In this document: positions 44,201 to 54,700 of the stretch, piece by piece
Numbering within the stretch: position 1 is the stretch's first letter
Layout: every line of letters starts with the position of its first letter
NCBI GenBank assembly: GCA_016717225.1
Contig: JADKGB010000017.1
Span: forward strand, 1 to 64,000
Reading direction: 5' to 3'
Length of the DNA: 64,000 nt
From: Flavobacteriales bacterium
GTDB lineage: Bacteria > Bacteroidota > Bacteroidia > Flavobacteriales_F > PHOS-HE28
Translations under genes and position numbers: made by a program
Notes under the pieces: generated by a model
Told to the model about the DNA's origin: nothing
Databases searched by the model: none
The model's input: the letters and a program-made list of their open reading frames with translations, nothing else

Positions 44201-45905
44201 TATCGTCCACTGAACCATTGGACCAGAGCACATTGATATCCCACGATGGCGTGCGTTCGGATCCGCAGCCAGTTGGGAAGAGGTAGCGTGCCACATTGCG
44301 CTCCCATTCTAGGATCACACTGCCGCATTCGGTCGCACTGTTGCCGGAAGGCTGGCCATATTGCCTGATCGCGAGTTCCACCTGTGATCGATCACAGGTG
44401 TTGCCCTCTCGATACCAATTGTCATAAGGTTGGCGGCCGGTCACGTAACCGCGCGCAATGAAGCCATCCATAAGGCCTTCACTTTCTACCGTCTCATAGC
44501 TATTGTAGTAGGCATCGCCACAATACGGGCCATTGTTCACGACCAGTCCACTGGGATCGCACGGTGTTTGTGTGTTCCAGTTCGGATCGTTCGAGGGAAA
44601 GATCAGCATCTCTTCATAGGCTCCGCTAAAAAGCAACTCGCCATTGGTCAACGAGCACAGACCACCTGCGGCTTTGTCCTGGTGCCCACCGAACTGCTGC
44701 GCTGCACTCAGGGCCAGAGTACCGGCCAAGTGTTTGGCGATGAACAGATCGCGCGTGCCATTGGCGATGAACAAGCCAGTGGCACCGTAGTGCACGGTAA
44801 GTGCCGCGAACTGACATTGGAAATCACCATAAACAGCGATAATTCCTCCCCTCGCGTCCAGAGCATTAACGCCCACATCGTTTGCCGATCCAATGGCAAC
44901 ACCCGCTTGGTATTCGCCATCAGCGCCCAGTCGCAACAGGAAGTAAGCACTGGGTTGTGTGTTCGCGATGGCATCGGGCGAGGTATCGTACACATTCAGC
45001 GTTCCCTGCACATCACCACACAGAACAAGGTCACCGATCTCATCGATCTGCATATCCGCCATGCGTTGCAGAATGGCTCCACCCACTTTGCGGAACCATT
45101 GCTCGGCTCCGGTGTCGTCGAACTTCACAAGAAATCCTTGGTTGAGCGCGCCGTTGGTATGGGCCTGGTCGAATGTGATATCGCCGCTGAATTGGCCGCA
45201 AGCGTATGAGTTGCCCATCGCATCCACCACAACATCCGTTGCCTGATCATCAGCAGCAGCTAAGCCTTGCTTGAACCATTGAGCGACACCGGTGGCCGTG
45301 TAACTCATCACGAACACGTCAGCCGAATTTCCAGTACTGATGAAGTTGCCCGCATCGAAAACGCCCGCTCCGCGGAACTCACCTGTCACCAAAACGCGAC
45401 CATCATCGGCCACCGCTATACCTGTGGCGCGATCGCTGGAGGCGCCACCCCCGGTGCGCACCCATACTGTACTGCCATCAATCCCGTTCAATCTCGCAAC
45501 GAAAAGATCCGTACTGCCGGCGTTCGCGGCGATCGTTGTTCCGAAGAGATCAGCCGTTCCGTTGAATTCACCACAAACCACGACGCTACCATCCGATGCA
45601 ACGCTCACTTTCGCTCCCAGATCCAAGCCCGGGCCACCGGCACGCCTAACCCATAGTACGTTACCGGCGGCGTCCAACTTCGTCACGAACACATCGCTAA
45701 ATCCTTGGGAAACGAGTCCCTGTCCGCCAAGAGCGGCTCCAGCACTGAAATCACCGATCGCGTAAACATTGTTCGATGCATCGGTCTTCACATCCACCAC
45801 GCGTTCCAAGCCCGCACCACCGCATTCAGTTACCCAATACTGGCCGCTAGCCGCGGTTGACCCGAGCACAGCGAGAATTCCAACTGTGACGTTGAACAAC
45901 TTCAT
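41298..45905 (-). CDS. Giant T9SS type B cargo protein (propeller repeats + Ig-like repeats)
   Basis: The 1535-residue protein has a signal peptide (MKLFNVTVGILAVLGSTAAS). A propeller of SBBP-type repeats follows (about 25-420; VYAIGDFSAG, VVVCGEFNGTADL, VLVTGEFRGAG), each with the A-G-x-D-L/V-F-V-x-K/R-L pattern. A Cys-rich middle and tandem Ig-like/PKD-like units (about 870-1430; ICPGDSVLIYTPSSA, LCEGADLQLSVVAQ, VCIGDTLSLSTAQ) come next. The last ~90 residues are the CHU_C gliding-motility domain (VIPNVITPNGDGNNDIL, IRIFNRWGKEVWDG), which targets proteins to the T9SS. Its start overlaps the stop of the neighbouring paralogue, so it is the downstream gene of a two-gene operon. Confidence 0.92.
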   Translation of the reverse strand: MKLFNVTVGILAVLGSTAASGQYWVTECGGAGLERVVDVKTDASNNVYAIGDFSAGAALGGQGLVSQGFSDVFVTKLDAAGNVLWVRRAGGPGLDLGAKVSVASDGSVVVCGEFNGTADLFGTTIAANAGSTDLFVARLNGIDGSTVWVRTGGGASSDRATGIAVADDGRVLVTGEFRGAGVFDAGNFISTGNSADVFVMSYTATGVAQWFKQGLAAADDQATDVVVDAMGNSYACGQFSGDITFDQAHTNGALNQGFLVKFDDTGAEQWFRKVGGAILQRMADMQIDEIGDLVLCGDVQGTLNVYDTSPDAIANTQPSAYFLLRLGADGEYQAGVAIGSANDVGVNALDARGGIIAVYGDFQCQFAALTVHYGATGLFIANGTRDLFIAKHLAGTLALSAAQQFGGHQDKAAGGLCSLTNGELLFSGAYEEMLIFPSNDPNWNTQTPCDPSGLVVNNGPYCGDAYYNSYETVESEGLMDGFIARGYVTGRQPYDNWYREGNTCDRSQVELAIRQYGQPSGNSATECGSVILEWERNVARYLFPTGCGSERTPSWDINVLWSNGSVDDTTEVFSTGWYWVSQTSSNGCYAQVDSFYVTILDEPTAYFLMEGNLDPIPPPEPPAYCYARADCVPLWLYAINIPLGATAQWTYNGAPQPGVNIQMTASGEYALTVTGANGCVSVNRMCFTLLQAVDLPNITNVTMQYTYQGVPLDVQDTIPFCGGLCMQGLMVPTWYVDGQPTALASPFYVVYSTAYGCGQNQNFADQPIYWSQLVNGQGWYPLNTHVVMYVEGCTQDSLVWDFPDSVYIVPITPPTIPEPDTVFICPGDTVALLLNCPDCQQVEWNGESVIAVSAGGDTAWVNEPGIYAAIATNTQLGFQCVGVQYYPIILASPPQLIMQPGNGIVCPGDSVLIYTPSSAAEYEWFGPSGPLNIDNDSVLVSEVGNYYLTIYTITGCSLANGPATVGQFGSPLIAVFPDNEICPNQVCALQVQGGALGNVVWNAPLTGGDFTQTVDTSGVYSCTVVSCGMEYELSVPVFQGHPDATIDVGPFSVCGGSTVVLDGPSGDYSYLWTPGIASTEDLLVTTPGNYQLQVTDTLGCTDLSDIAVVNATSFTDELEASGGQICAGATIDLVATGSGTISWYADSLLQQVLSAGATYTAGPFNATDTVYAAQIEAGCIGPPHAVIITVLAALTPQIIGDTVLCEGADLQLSVVAQLGVTFNWTTPQGSVSGTSVNVSNATAATAGDYLCTATLADCPGISSSVSVEVVPAPSAPLILGDTTVCIGDTLSLSTAQQFGAVITWSTPQGSVAGSNVQVNNCDAENAGIYTCSVTVAGCGSLSYSVSVEVDSAPPVPALSGDLDVCIGDTLQLLASGQGNYAIVWTAPNNSNYNGPLLTIYSATLAMDGVFTCIAEGGSCPDALAYIDVQVEDCDTIPVVVSPVPPIVIPNVITPNGDGNNDILIVEGSVGLSLSIRIFNRWGKEVWDGSGRDIRWNGRNNDSNVLTDGVYYYEMIRTGPGVSETYTGYVQVLLGR

Positions 45906-48900
45906 CTGAACACATGCAGGTATCCTGTCCGATCATAGGGTACCCCGCCGGGCAGTATGGCATGCACAACATAGTAATAGACGCCTTCAGGAACCAGTTC
46001 GGCACCAAACCCGGTGTAGCCATCCCACTGTACCACTCGCGCACTCCGCGTGAAGACCAACTGGCCCCAGCGGTTCATGATCTCCAACGACAAGGGCTCA
46101 TCGGAAGGGCTGGTCAATGTGATCACATCGTGAACCCCATCGGCGTTGGGACTGATGAAATTGGGAATGCTGACCTCACATTCGCCTTGTGTTACGATCA
46201 CGGTATCACTGCCCACACAACCAGCCTCATTCGCTACCTGCACCCAATACGTACCACCCTCACCTACACTGATAGACTGTTGTTGGCTACCTGTGCTCCA
46301 AAGCCAGGACTCACCTGCAGGTGCAGTAAGCTCGGCTGAACTGCCAACGCAGATCAATTGATCCGGGCCGCTATAGGCAATTGGCGGATCGCTCACCAAC
46401 ACCTCTACCCTGCTTGTGTCGCCAGCACAACCTGCCTGAGCATAGTAGACGGTATACTCACCATTCTGCTGTGGTGAGGCGAAGAGAATGTTCACGAAAC
46501 CAAAATTGATGATGCCTGCCGGTGTTGTCCATTGCGCAGGGAACAGCGAGGGCACAACGAGCAACAATGCTTCACCAGTGCATAACAACGTATCCCCGAC
46601 TATCACAGGTGCAGGAGGAACCGGATCAACGTTGATGGCCAAAGCCAATGGGGCGCTTGTGCAGGGCTCTTCGAATTGTGTGAGGTATACGATCGTATTG
46701 TCCAAAACCTCAGGGATCGTGAAGCTTCCACCGGTTGCCAGGATCTGTGAAAGCGATGCATCGGAATACCAATTGATCGTTCCGGATCCGTTCGCTGTTG
46801 CATCCACATCCGAACCCGCACACACGACTGGAGCCAGCGCCGTCAACGGAGAGGTGAATTCGAACGTGGAAACGATAGCGGTGCCAGCCGTATCGTTGCA
46901 GCCGAACGCATCCGTTCCGATCACCATGTAGCTACCTGCGGAACTGGTGCTCACGAACTGCCCTTGAAGTGCGCCGGGGGTCCATACGTACGTCACCATT
47001 CCAGCAGATGCTTGCAGAAGTGCGCTTTCGCCTGCGCAGAGTGTGAACGGTCCTTCATCTACAATAGAAACTTCCGGAATATCAACCAGCACATCTATTG
47101 ATCCAGAACCTGTAATACAACCGCTTTGCAATGCTGAGACACTCCATGTGCCGGATGCGTTCGCACCGACGGAAGCCAGGTTCACCGTTGCTCCAATGAA
47201 CGGACCGAGCGGTGTGGCCCATTCGAAATCCGTACCCGGTGAAGCAGTGAGCAGCAACGGAGTTCCAATGCACACGACCGTGTCACCGGTAACGACCAAA
47301 GGCTGACCGTTCGGGATCACAACTGCTTGTACCGGTATGATCGCACTAACACATTGCAGATCGGTCTGTGTGACATAGACCGTTGTGCTTGCTGAAAAGG
47401 GACCTAGGCCAACGGAGGGACCGGAGCCAATGAGTTGCTGCGCTTGTGCATCGGCATACCAAGCAAAGGTGCCGGTGCCCGTAACCACACCCACACTTAA
47501 TTCGCCACTACAAACCGTGTCGATCGCAGCCTGCAAGGGTTGTGCGAAATCGTACACGATCACGTTCGCGGATCGTGCTGTGTCGGTGCATCCGTACTGA
47601 TCGAATCCAATGAGCTGGTAGTTCGCTTCGACATTGGCGTACACGTTCTGGCCGATCAGACCACCTGGTTGCCACACGTACGCGACCAGTCCAGGAGCAG
47701 CTTGAAGCAATACACTGTCCGAAGGGCAGATGGTAAAGGGTCCTTCATCCACGATGCTCGCGCTCACCGTGCTTAGAGCGATCGTGAAGGTGAGCGTGGT
47801 GGTTTGGGCACAATGGGTCACCGAGCAACTGTAGGTACCCGGTGCAGTGATGATCTGGGAGGATGAGTTCCCACTGAGCGGTGCGTCCCAGGTGTACTGG
47901 GCGTTCTCGGCAGGCTGCACCTGGACCAGTACGCTTCCACCTTCGCAAAGAACCGGTTGCGGGAACACGTCACCGTATGGTGTTCCGTACAACACCACGG
48001 TGCGCAGGGCTGTTGCGAATTCGCAACCCTCCGCGGTGGATACCACACAGAAATAGGTACCCGCATCCTGAACTGATATGCTAGCCGTGTTGAACGGTAG
48101 AATACCCGCAGGACCGTACCATGTGTAACTACCGGACGCACCTGATACGCTCAACTGGACGTTGCTACCGGGGCATACCAAACCGTTCGCAGGATCCATT
48201 GCGATGATCGGTGGCGGCACGAACTGCACCGAGTGATCGTCCAGATCATTGCTCACACAGGTGCCCGTGTCCAAAGGCTGAAAAAGCACGGTTATGTACC
48301 CGGGTGAAGACAACACGATAGAGGCTGTGTTATCAGGTCCAAGTATGCCCCCGTTCACCGCCGTCCATAGAAATGTTCCGGGCACGTTCGCCTGTGCCGA
48401 AAGGGACACGTTCTGGCCACTACAGATGAATATCGGCCCGAGGATATCCACCTCACCTGCAGTGCTGGTCAAGCCCGTCACATACAAGCTATCGCGATGC
48501 GTGAACACGATCTCGCTGTCATAACAAGGCCGGTCGTCGACACTCAAATGGAAATCGAACACATACCAGCCGTCACCCGTGTATGCAACCGTTCCCGCAT
48601 CAATTCCTGAGACGATATCGAAGGATCCGATATCCGCAATGCCGCTGGGAGTTGAATAAACCGTGTCCAAGAAATTGTACGTACTCCCAGCACCTATCTG
48701 TGAGCCATCCGAATAGACTTCCGCCTCGAACAACAGGGCGATCGTATTGAAGGAACAGATGGTGATGCTATCGTTGCCATCCGTATCCTGCGGAAAGCGG
48801 ATGCGCTGCTCAGCGGAAAGATCACCGAGCGGAGTGTTCGGGATGTATTGAACAGATATGTTCGTGGAGGATGTGCAACCTTCCTCGTTCATCACCACCA

Positions 48901-50890
48901 ATGACCATAGGCCCCCGAAGGGCACATCGAAGGTTTGGTCGTAGATCGCGGTGTCAGGATCGAGCACCCAGCTGAACGATACACCCGGAATTGGGCCGGC
49001 CGTTAGCGAAACATGATCAGGAAGACAAGTCACGATCGGCTCGGGCAATGTTGCTTCCACGTTGATGCCGAACGAATCCGAAATACCACCCAGTCCGGGA
49101 GATGAACAGAGGCCCACTGAAATACTATCCATGCCACTGAAACATCCAGGCCCTACTTCCCCTGAGGCGATATACGTACCTGCCTCTTCCACCAGAAGGC
49201 CTCCGTTCACCGTGCCATTGGTCCACTCAACAATCGGCACCGGTCCATTGGTGAAGTTGAAGCTTGCCAATAACTGACCTGTTCCACAGAAGCTCGCTTC
49301 ATACCCGGCCACTTCACACGTGGGAGGAACAGCTGTCTGGATCGAAAACTCCGCAGCGAACGAAAATTCACAATTGTCACGTCGAAAAATATCGAGCGGT
49401 TTGCGCCCTTTGGGAAAGCCTTTCATGACGAAGCCATCAAGCACCCCGCGCGTGTGGATCTTCGCACCGTCGTAATACGTGGTGTCGCCGCACACAGTCG
49501 GGTTGCCTCCGGAACTGATCGCAAAAAGCGAATCGCCAGGCAATGCGCGCAGTTTGCCCTCCTGTGTCGGAATGATCAGTTCGCCGTCGTACTCGCCTAC
49601 TGCGTACAACAGGTTGCCCTCGCCGAAAACAGCACCACGCAGATCCATGGATGTGTGATCGGCCAGCATTTGCGCATAGCCCGGTTCAAGGCTTGCTTCA
49701 TCCAACACACATACCCAACCGTTGCCTTCACCCCAGGAAAGGAAGAGCCCATCGCCCCCGTTCAGCATGGAAAGCTCCGATGCCTGACAAAAGAAAGTAC
49801 CGGCAACAAGTACTTCGCCCGCACGAACATCCATGGCCTTCCCTTCGATAACCTGCTCGCTGCCGAGCGAGCGTTGCTTCAACAGATCACCTGCCTGCGA
49901 AAACGCCAAGACAAATGCACTGTACGGATAAGCTGAAGCGATAGGAACCACCGTAGAACCGAAGACCAGGTTATTGCCGCTTTGCGATCCCGTCATCCAC
50001 AGCGTGTTGCCAGCGAAGCACAGATCACCCACAAGGATACTTCCACCGCCCCCGAAGCGACGGAACCATTGCTCCGCACCGCTCGAATCGAATTTCACCA
50101 GAAATCCGGCATTGTTCAACGAGTTCGTGTGGGGCAGATCGAATGTGATGTCTTGGCTGTACTGCCCGGCAAGCCAGCAATCGCCCGCATTGTTCACCGC
50201 AAGACCCAATGCCTTGTCCGCGTTCGGTGCCTGCCCGGTCCTCACCCAAAGTACGTTACCGGATGCGGAGTATTTCGCAACAAAAACATCATCGCCAGAA
50301 GTCTGCAACTGCGGGTCGAATGTGCTTTGTACTTGGATCGCTCCGAACAGTGCCGTGCCACTGAACTGACCCGCGACATACACCTCGCCCAGATCGGTAA
50401 CCGATACCTGCTCACCAATATCGGTATTCTGTGCACTGCCCGCGGTACGCGCCCAAAGGAGTTCGCCATCCGCATTGAATCGTGCAATGAACACATCCAA
50501 CGATGGTCCGTTGCTGCTGAGCGGTGTTCCTTCGATCGTCATGAACGCGCTGAACTGCCCAATGATCGCGACATTACCAGCTGCATCAACAGCCAGATCT
50601 GTACACCGATCGGGGCCAGGACCACCACCCGTACGTATCCATTCCACCAGGCCAAGCGTGTCCATTTTCACTACGAACACATCCGTGATGCCTTGCGAAT
50701 TCACGGTTCCCGCAGGTGATGCCATGCTTCCGCTGAAAGTGCCGCACGCATACACGCTCGCATCTGGCCCTTTGGCGATAGCTGTGAAGCGATCGTCCCC
50801 AATGCTCCCGTAACCATACGCCCAATATGGCCCTGGTTGTGCAACCGAGATCATCGGCAATACGAGCGGAATGATCCAGATCCAGCGCAT
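45902..50890 (-). CDS. Giant T9SS type B cargo protein, paralogue of the downstream gene
   Basis: The 1662-residue protein has a signal peptide (MRWIWIIPLVLPMISVAQP). The same SBBP-type propeller follows (about 20-440; VYACGTFSGSMAS, VAIIGQFSAFMTI, VYVAGQFSGTALFG, CWLAGQYSQDITF), then a long stack of Ig-like domains beginning with LCEGG-, ICPSD- or VCIGT-type motifs. A CHU_C domain closes it (SIPNFISPNADGVHDVI, LEIMNRWGQLVF). It shares order and many phrases with the protein at 41298, including DLPHTNSLNNAGFLVKFDSS against DQAHTNGALNQGFLVKFDDT, so the pair arose by tandem duplication. It is the first gene of the pair; the stop and next start share ATGA. Confidence 0.92.
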   Translation of the reverse strand: MRWIWIIPLVLPMISVAQPGPYWAYGYGSIGDDRFTAIAKGPDASVYACGTFSGSMASPAGTVNSQGITDVFVVKMDTLGLVEWIRTGGGPGPDRCTDLAVDAAGNVAIIGQFSAFMTIEGTPLSSNGPSLDVFIARFNADGELLWARTAGSAQNTDIGEQVSVTDLGEVYVAGQFSGTALFGAIQVQSTFDPQLQTSGDDVFVAKYSASGNVLWVRTGQAPNADKALGLAVNNAGDCWLAGQYSQDITFDLPHTNSLNNAGFLVKFDSSGAEQWFRRFGGGGSILVGDLCFAGNTLWMTGSQSGNNLVFGSTVVPIASAYPYSAFVLAFSQAGDLLKQRSLGSEQVIEGKAMDVRAGEVLVAGTFFCQASELSMLNGGDGLFLSWGEGNGWVCVLDEASLEPGYAQMLADHTSMDLRGAVFGEGNLLYAVGEYDGELIIPTQEGKLRALPGDSLFAISSGGNPTVCGDTTYYDGAKIHTRGVLDGFVMKGFPKGRKPLDIFRRDNCEFSFAAEFSIQTAVPPTCEVAGYEASFCGTGQLLASFNFTNGPVPIVEWTNGTVNGGLLVEEAGTYIASGEVGPGCFSGMDSISVGLCSSPGLGGISDSFGINVEATLPEPIVTCLPDHVSLTAGPIPGVSFSWVLDPDTAIYDQTFDVPFGGLWSLVVMNEEGCTSSTNISVQYIPNTPLGDLSAEQRIRFPQDTDGNDSITICSFNTIALLFEAEVYSDGSQIGAGSTYNFLDTVYSTPSGIADIGSFDIVSGIDAGTVAYTGDGWYVFDFHLSVDDRPCYDSEIVFTHRDSLYVTGLTSTAGEVDILGPIFICSGQNVSLSAQANVPGTFLWTAVNGGILGPDNTASIVLSSPGYITVLFQPLDTGTCVSNDLDDHSVQFVPPPIIAMDPANGLVCPGSNVQLSVSGASGSYTWYGPAGILPFNTASISVQDAGTYFCVVSTAEGCEFATALRTVVLYGTPYGDVFPQPVLCEGGSVLVQVQPAENAQYTWDAPLSGNSSSQIITAPGTYSCSVTHCAQTTTLTFTIALSTVSASIVDEGPFTICPSDSVLLQAAPGLVAYVWQPGGLIGQNVYANVEANYQLIGFDQYGCTDTARSANVIVYDFAQPLQAAIDTVCSGELSVGVVTGTGTFAWYADAQAQQLIGSGPSVGLGPFSASTTVYVTQTDLQCVSAIIPVQAVVIPNGQPLVVTGDTVVCIGTPLLLTASPGTDFEWATPLGPFIGATVNLASVGANASGTWSVSALQSGCITGSGSIDVLVDIPEVSIVDEGPFTLCAGESALLQASAGMVTYVWTPGALQGQFVSTSSAGSYMVIGTDAFGCNDTAGTAIVSTFEFTSPLTALAPVVCAGSDVDATANGSGTINWYSDASLSQILATGGSFTIPEVLDNTIVYLTQFEEPCTSAPLALAINVDPVPPAPVIVGDTLLCTGEALLLVVPSLFPAQWTTPAGIINFGFVNILFASPQQNGEYTVYYAQAGCAGDTSRVEVLVSDPPIAYSGPDQLICVGSSAELTAPAGESWLWSTGSQQQSISVGEGGTYWVQVANEAGCVGSDTVIVTQGECEVSIPNFISPNADGVHDVITLTSPSDEPLSLEIMNRWGQLVFTRSARVVQWDGYTGFGAELVPEGVYYYVVHAILPGGVPYDRTGYLHVFR

Positions 50891-51117
50891 GGATCCGAAT
50901 GTAGGTGGTGATCGGATCCGTTAAATGAAAGTCATACAAAGAGATGAGCAATGCGTGGACAATTCAAGAGTTGGCTGGCTGAATTGCCCATCGACCGAAA
51001 ACCGACTCAGGTTGAACCCATGTTTTCCTCATAATGGAGCCAGCGCCATCGAGCGTTCAGTAAGCAACCCGGCGTAATGGCTCAAGTGCGGTTCCTTCAC
51101 TTCCTATATTGAGCTCC

Positions 51118-51552
51118 ATGACAAGCAACCCGCCTCTGCCAATGCCATATGGCCCACCAATTTCGCTTGAGCTCGCACGCACCATAGTGGCAGCCGCCGA
51201 GCGCGAAGCGATCAAGAACCAATGGCCCATGGCCATAGCGATCGTTGACAGCACCGGTCATCTCGTACTTTTCCAACGACTCGACCAGACGCAACTGGCG
51301 AGTATGGAGATCGCCATCAAGAAGGCCGAAAGTGCGGTGAAGTACCGGCGTTCCACCAAGGTGTTCGAGGACATGTTGGCGAGCGGTGGCGTTGGTCTCC
51401 GAGCATTGTCGTTACCGGGCGCTATAGCCGTGGAAGGTGGGCTTCTTCTTGTGAAGAACGATGAAGTTATCGGGGCGATCGGCGTTTCGGGTATGCGCGC
51501 AGTGGACGACGGACAGGTCGCAGAAGCGGGTGTGGATGCTCTGCGTCCCTGA
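51118..51552 (+). CDS. GlcG/HbpS-family protein
   Basis: With the start at 51118 (MTSNPPLPMPYG) the protein has 144 residues. The family pattern is clear: LELARTIVAAAEREA, MAIAIVDSTGHLVLFQRLD, SMEIAIKKAESAV, LPGAIAVEGGLLLV and IGAIGVSGMRAVDD. GlcG is encoded near glycolate oxidase in E. coli, and HbpS of Streptomyces binds haem; no function is fixed for the general family. There is no signal peptide. It lies upstream of the giant cargo gene at 51718 but is separated by 165 bases. Confidence 0.9.
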   Translation: MTSNPPLPMPYGPPISLELARTIVAAAEREAIKNQWPMAIAIVDSTGHLVLFQRLDQTQLASMEIAIKKAESAVKYRRSTKVFEDMLASGGVGLRALSLPGAIAVEGGLLLVKNDEVIGAIGVSGMRAVDDGQVAEAGVDALRP

Positions 51553-51717
51553 AAAGTCAGTATTGGAACAAGCCCTCGAAGAACAACATTCCACCTGCCT
51601 GAAGGATCACAGTGCTCATCGAGCACCTGACCCAACTCGTCGAAGAAGCAGAACCCTGGAGGCCCTCTTTGGGTATCACCGCGTGCATTTCCCCTTGTGG
51701 GATGTGGCACCGGCCCG

Positions 51718-54700
51718 ATGAAGCGAACCCTCTACTCAACCGTACTGATCTCCTTGCTGGCCTGCACCACCGCACAAGCCACGCACATGAGCGGTGGTGA
51801 GATCTATTGGGAAAACCTTGGTGGGAACCAGTACCGGATCACCCTCACCATCTATCGCGATTGCGCTGGGATCCAACTGGACAATGATTACGATCTCGAT
51901 ATAAGCAGCCCATGCGGTCAACACACCCTCAACGTTTCCACCCCCGGCGGCGTGGAACTCTCGCAACTCTGCGACCTGCAGCTGCCCAACAGTACATGCA
52001 ATGGCGGCACTTTGCCGGGTATTCAGAAGTACGTCTACACCGGCACCATCACCCTCGCTCCTTGCGATAGTTGGACGATCAGTTGGACGGAGATCTACAG
52101 GAACAATGCGATCGTGAACCTGCAGGCGCCAGGAACATTGGAGATGTACATAGAAGGAGTACTCAACAATTCGGCTGGCCCGCTCAATGATTCACCTCAG
52201 TTCACCAACACCGCTATCCCCTACATCTGTCTTGGTTATCCGATCAGCTATAGCTACGGTGCATTCGACCCGGAAGGCGATTCGCTCAGCTATCAATTGA
52301 TCGGAGCTCGCGTTGGTGGCGCGAACCCCATAGCCTACACGCCACCGTACACAGGCACTTCGCCCATAACCGGACTTACCCTGGATCCTGCGACCGGCTT
52401 GGTACAATTCACGCTGAACCTCGCTGGGAATTGGGTGGTGGTCGTTCAGGTGAACGAGTATGACAATGCCGGCAATTTGATCGGTACCATCATGCGAGAC
52501 ATGCAATTCGTAGCCTATCCATGCAGCAACATACCGCCTGATCCGACCACGGGTACGGTATCGGGCATGACAGGCGGAGCGGTGCAGACCGCCCCCTATG
52601 CCGTGCAAGTATGTGAAAGCGGTGATTTCTGTTTCGACATGGTGATCACTGACCCGAACGCGAACAACGTTCTGGAAGCAACAACGAACATCGCCAACAA
52701 CCTCCCGGGTGCTACGTTCAGTTACACGGGCACCAACCCGATCACCTGTCACGTTTGTTGGAACGCAGGTGCCGGTACAGCTGGATTCTATCCCTTCATC
52801 GTGAACGTGAATGATGGTGCGTGTCCAGTTGTAGCATTCCAGACTTACGTGTATTCGATCACGGTGATCGAGGGGCTCTTCATCGACGTTACCAGCACGA
52901 ATGAAAGTTGCGCTGGTATGAACGATGGCACAGGAACGGTGAACATCGTTTCGGGTACCGGTCCATACCTGTACAATTGGGCAACTTCGGGCGCGACCAC
53001 GGCTTCGATCACCGCAGGCGCTGGTACCTACCCGGTTCAAGTAACGGACGGAAATGGCTGCGTTGCGGCCCCTGAAAATGCTGTGATCGCCACTACGCAA
53101 CCACCAGTTTCGAACGCAGGTCCGGACCAGGTTGCTTGTTACGGTACTTGGCCTATCTCCCTGAACGGATCCAGCACCAACGCTGCGAGCGTGGCATGGA
53201 GCGGCACAACAGGAACCATTGCCGGATCCGGAGCCAGCGTTTCCTACTGGCCCAGCCCTGCGGAGATCGCTGCGGGCGGAGCGGATCTGATATTAACGGC
53301 CAACGCGAACGGTACCTGTCCGGATGACCAGGATACCCTGCACGTTGCCATCTCGAACACCTTCGTCAATGCCGCGATTACCGCGACCAACGCCAATTGC
53401 AACGGCGCGGCAGATGGCACCGCATCCTTCACCCCAAGCGCGTCGGGCATCACTTACGCTTGGTCTACTGTGCCCGTGCAAAGCACCTCAACAGCAACAG
53501 GGCTATACGCAGGAAACTACAGCGTGACCGCCACGGATACGTTGGGATGCCCCGCTACATTGAGTATTTCACTCACCGAGCCCTCCCCCATTCTGATCAC
53601 TGGTCTTCAGTCAACAACCGAAAGCTGTGCTGGCAGCAATAACGGCACGTTGACCGCGAACGTGAGCGGTGGCACAGCACCTTATCATTTCAGCTGGAAC
53701 AATGGTGATACGACAGCAACCATCACTGTGGGCGCTGGGAGCTATTCGGTAAGCGTAACTGACGCGAACGGCTGCACACCGGCACTCGCAAGCGCTACCG
53801 TGGCAGCTGCGGCCCAGCCCAATAGCGTGCAGGCTGGTCCTGACCAGACCATCTGCATGAACGACTATCCTATCAGCCTACAAGGCGCTGTTGTCAACGC
53901 GACAGGTGGCATTTGGAGTGGTGGCGCTGGCACATACTTCGGTTTTGGGCTGAACCTTGACTACACACCGAACGCAGCAGAGATCGCCAGCGGTGGAGTG
54001 GATATGATCCTTACTTCCACTGGAAATACAGGTTGCCCAGCGGATCAAGACACCGTTCACTTGACCTTGTCGAACAGCTTTTTGAATGCCGCGATCAGCG
54101 GAACATCCGCACTGTGCGCTGGCGGAAATACGGGTACCGCCACATTCGTTCCGAGCCTTCAATCCCTCACGTATCTATGGACTCCCTCGGGACAGACGTC
54201 GGCAACCGCAACTTCCCTATCGGCCGGTATTCACAGCGTTTCTGTAACAGATGCGTTGGGCTGCGACACTACTATTTCCGTTTTGATCACGGAGCCAACT
54301 GCGCTGTCCGTCCTCAGTGTTCAGGGCGTTGATCCCACATGCGCAGGTTCGACCAACGGCAGTGTCTCGATCAACGTAACCGGCGGCACACCTGGATACA
54401 CCTACCAATGGAGCGCCAACACCGGCGGGCAGACCACTGCATCAGTGACGGATCTTGGAACGGGCACGTATGTGGTTACCGCCACGGATGCCAATGGATG
54501 CAGTGTTCAAGGAAGCGCAACCATTACAGAACCCTTACCGATCCTCCTCACTGCGCAAGTGCCAGACACGGTGTGTGTGAATGCGCCTGTTCAATTGACC
54601 GCTCAAGCGAGCGGAGGCGATGGCAACCTGACGATCAATTGGGCCGGGATCGGAACAGGTAATTCGATCACATACTCTTTCCCTGCTTCACAAGTTGTGG

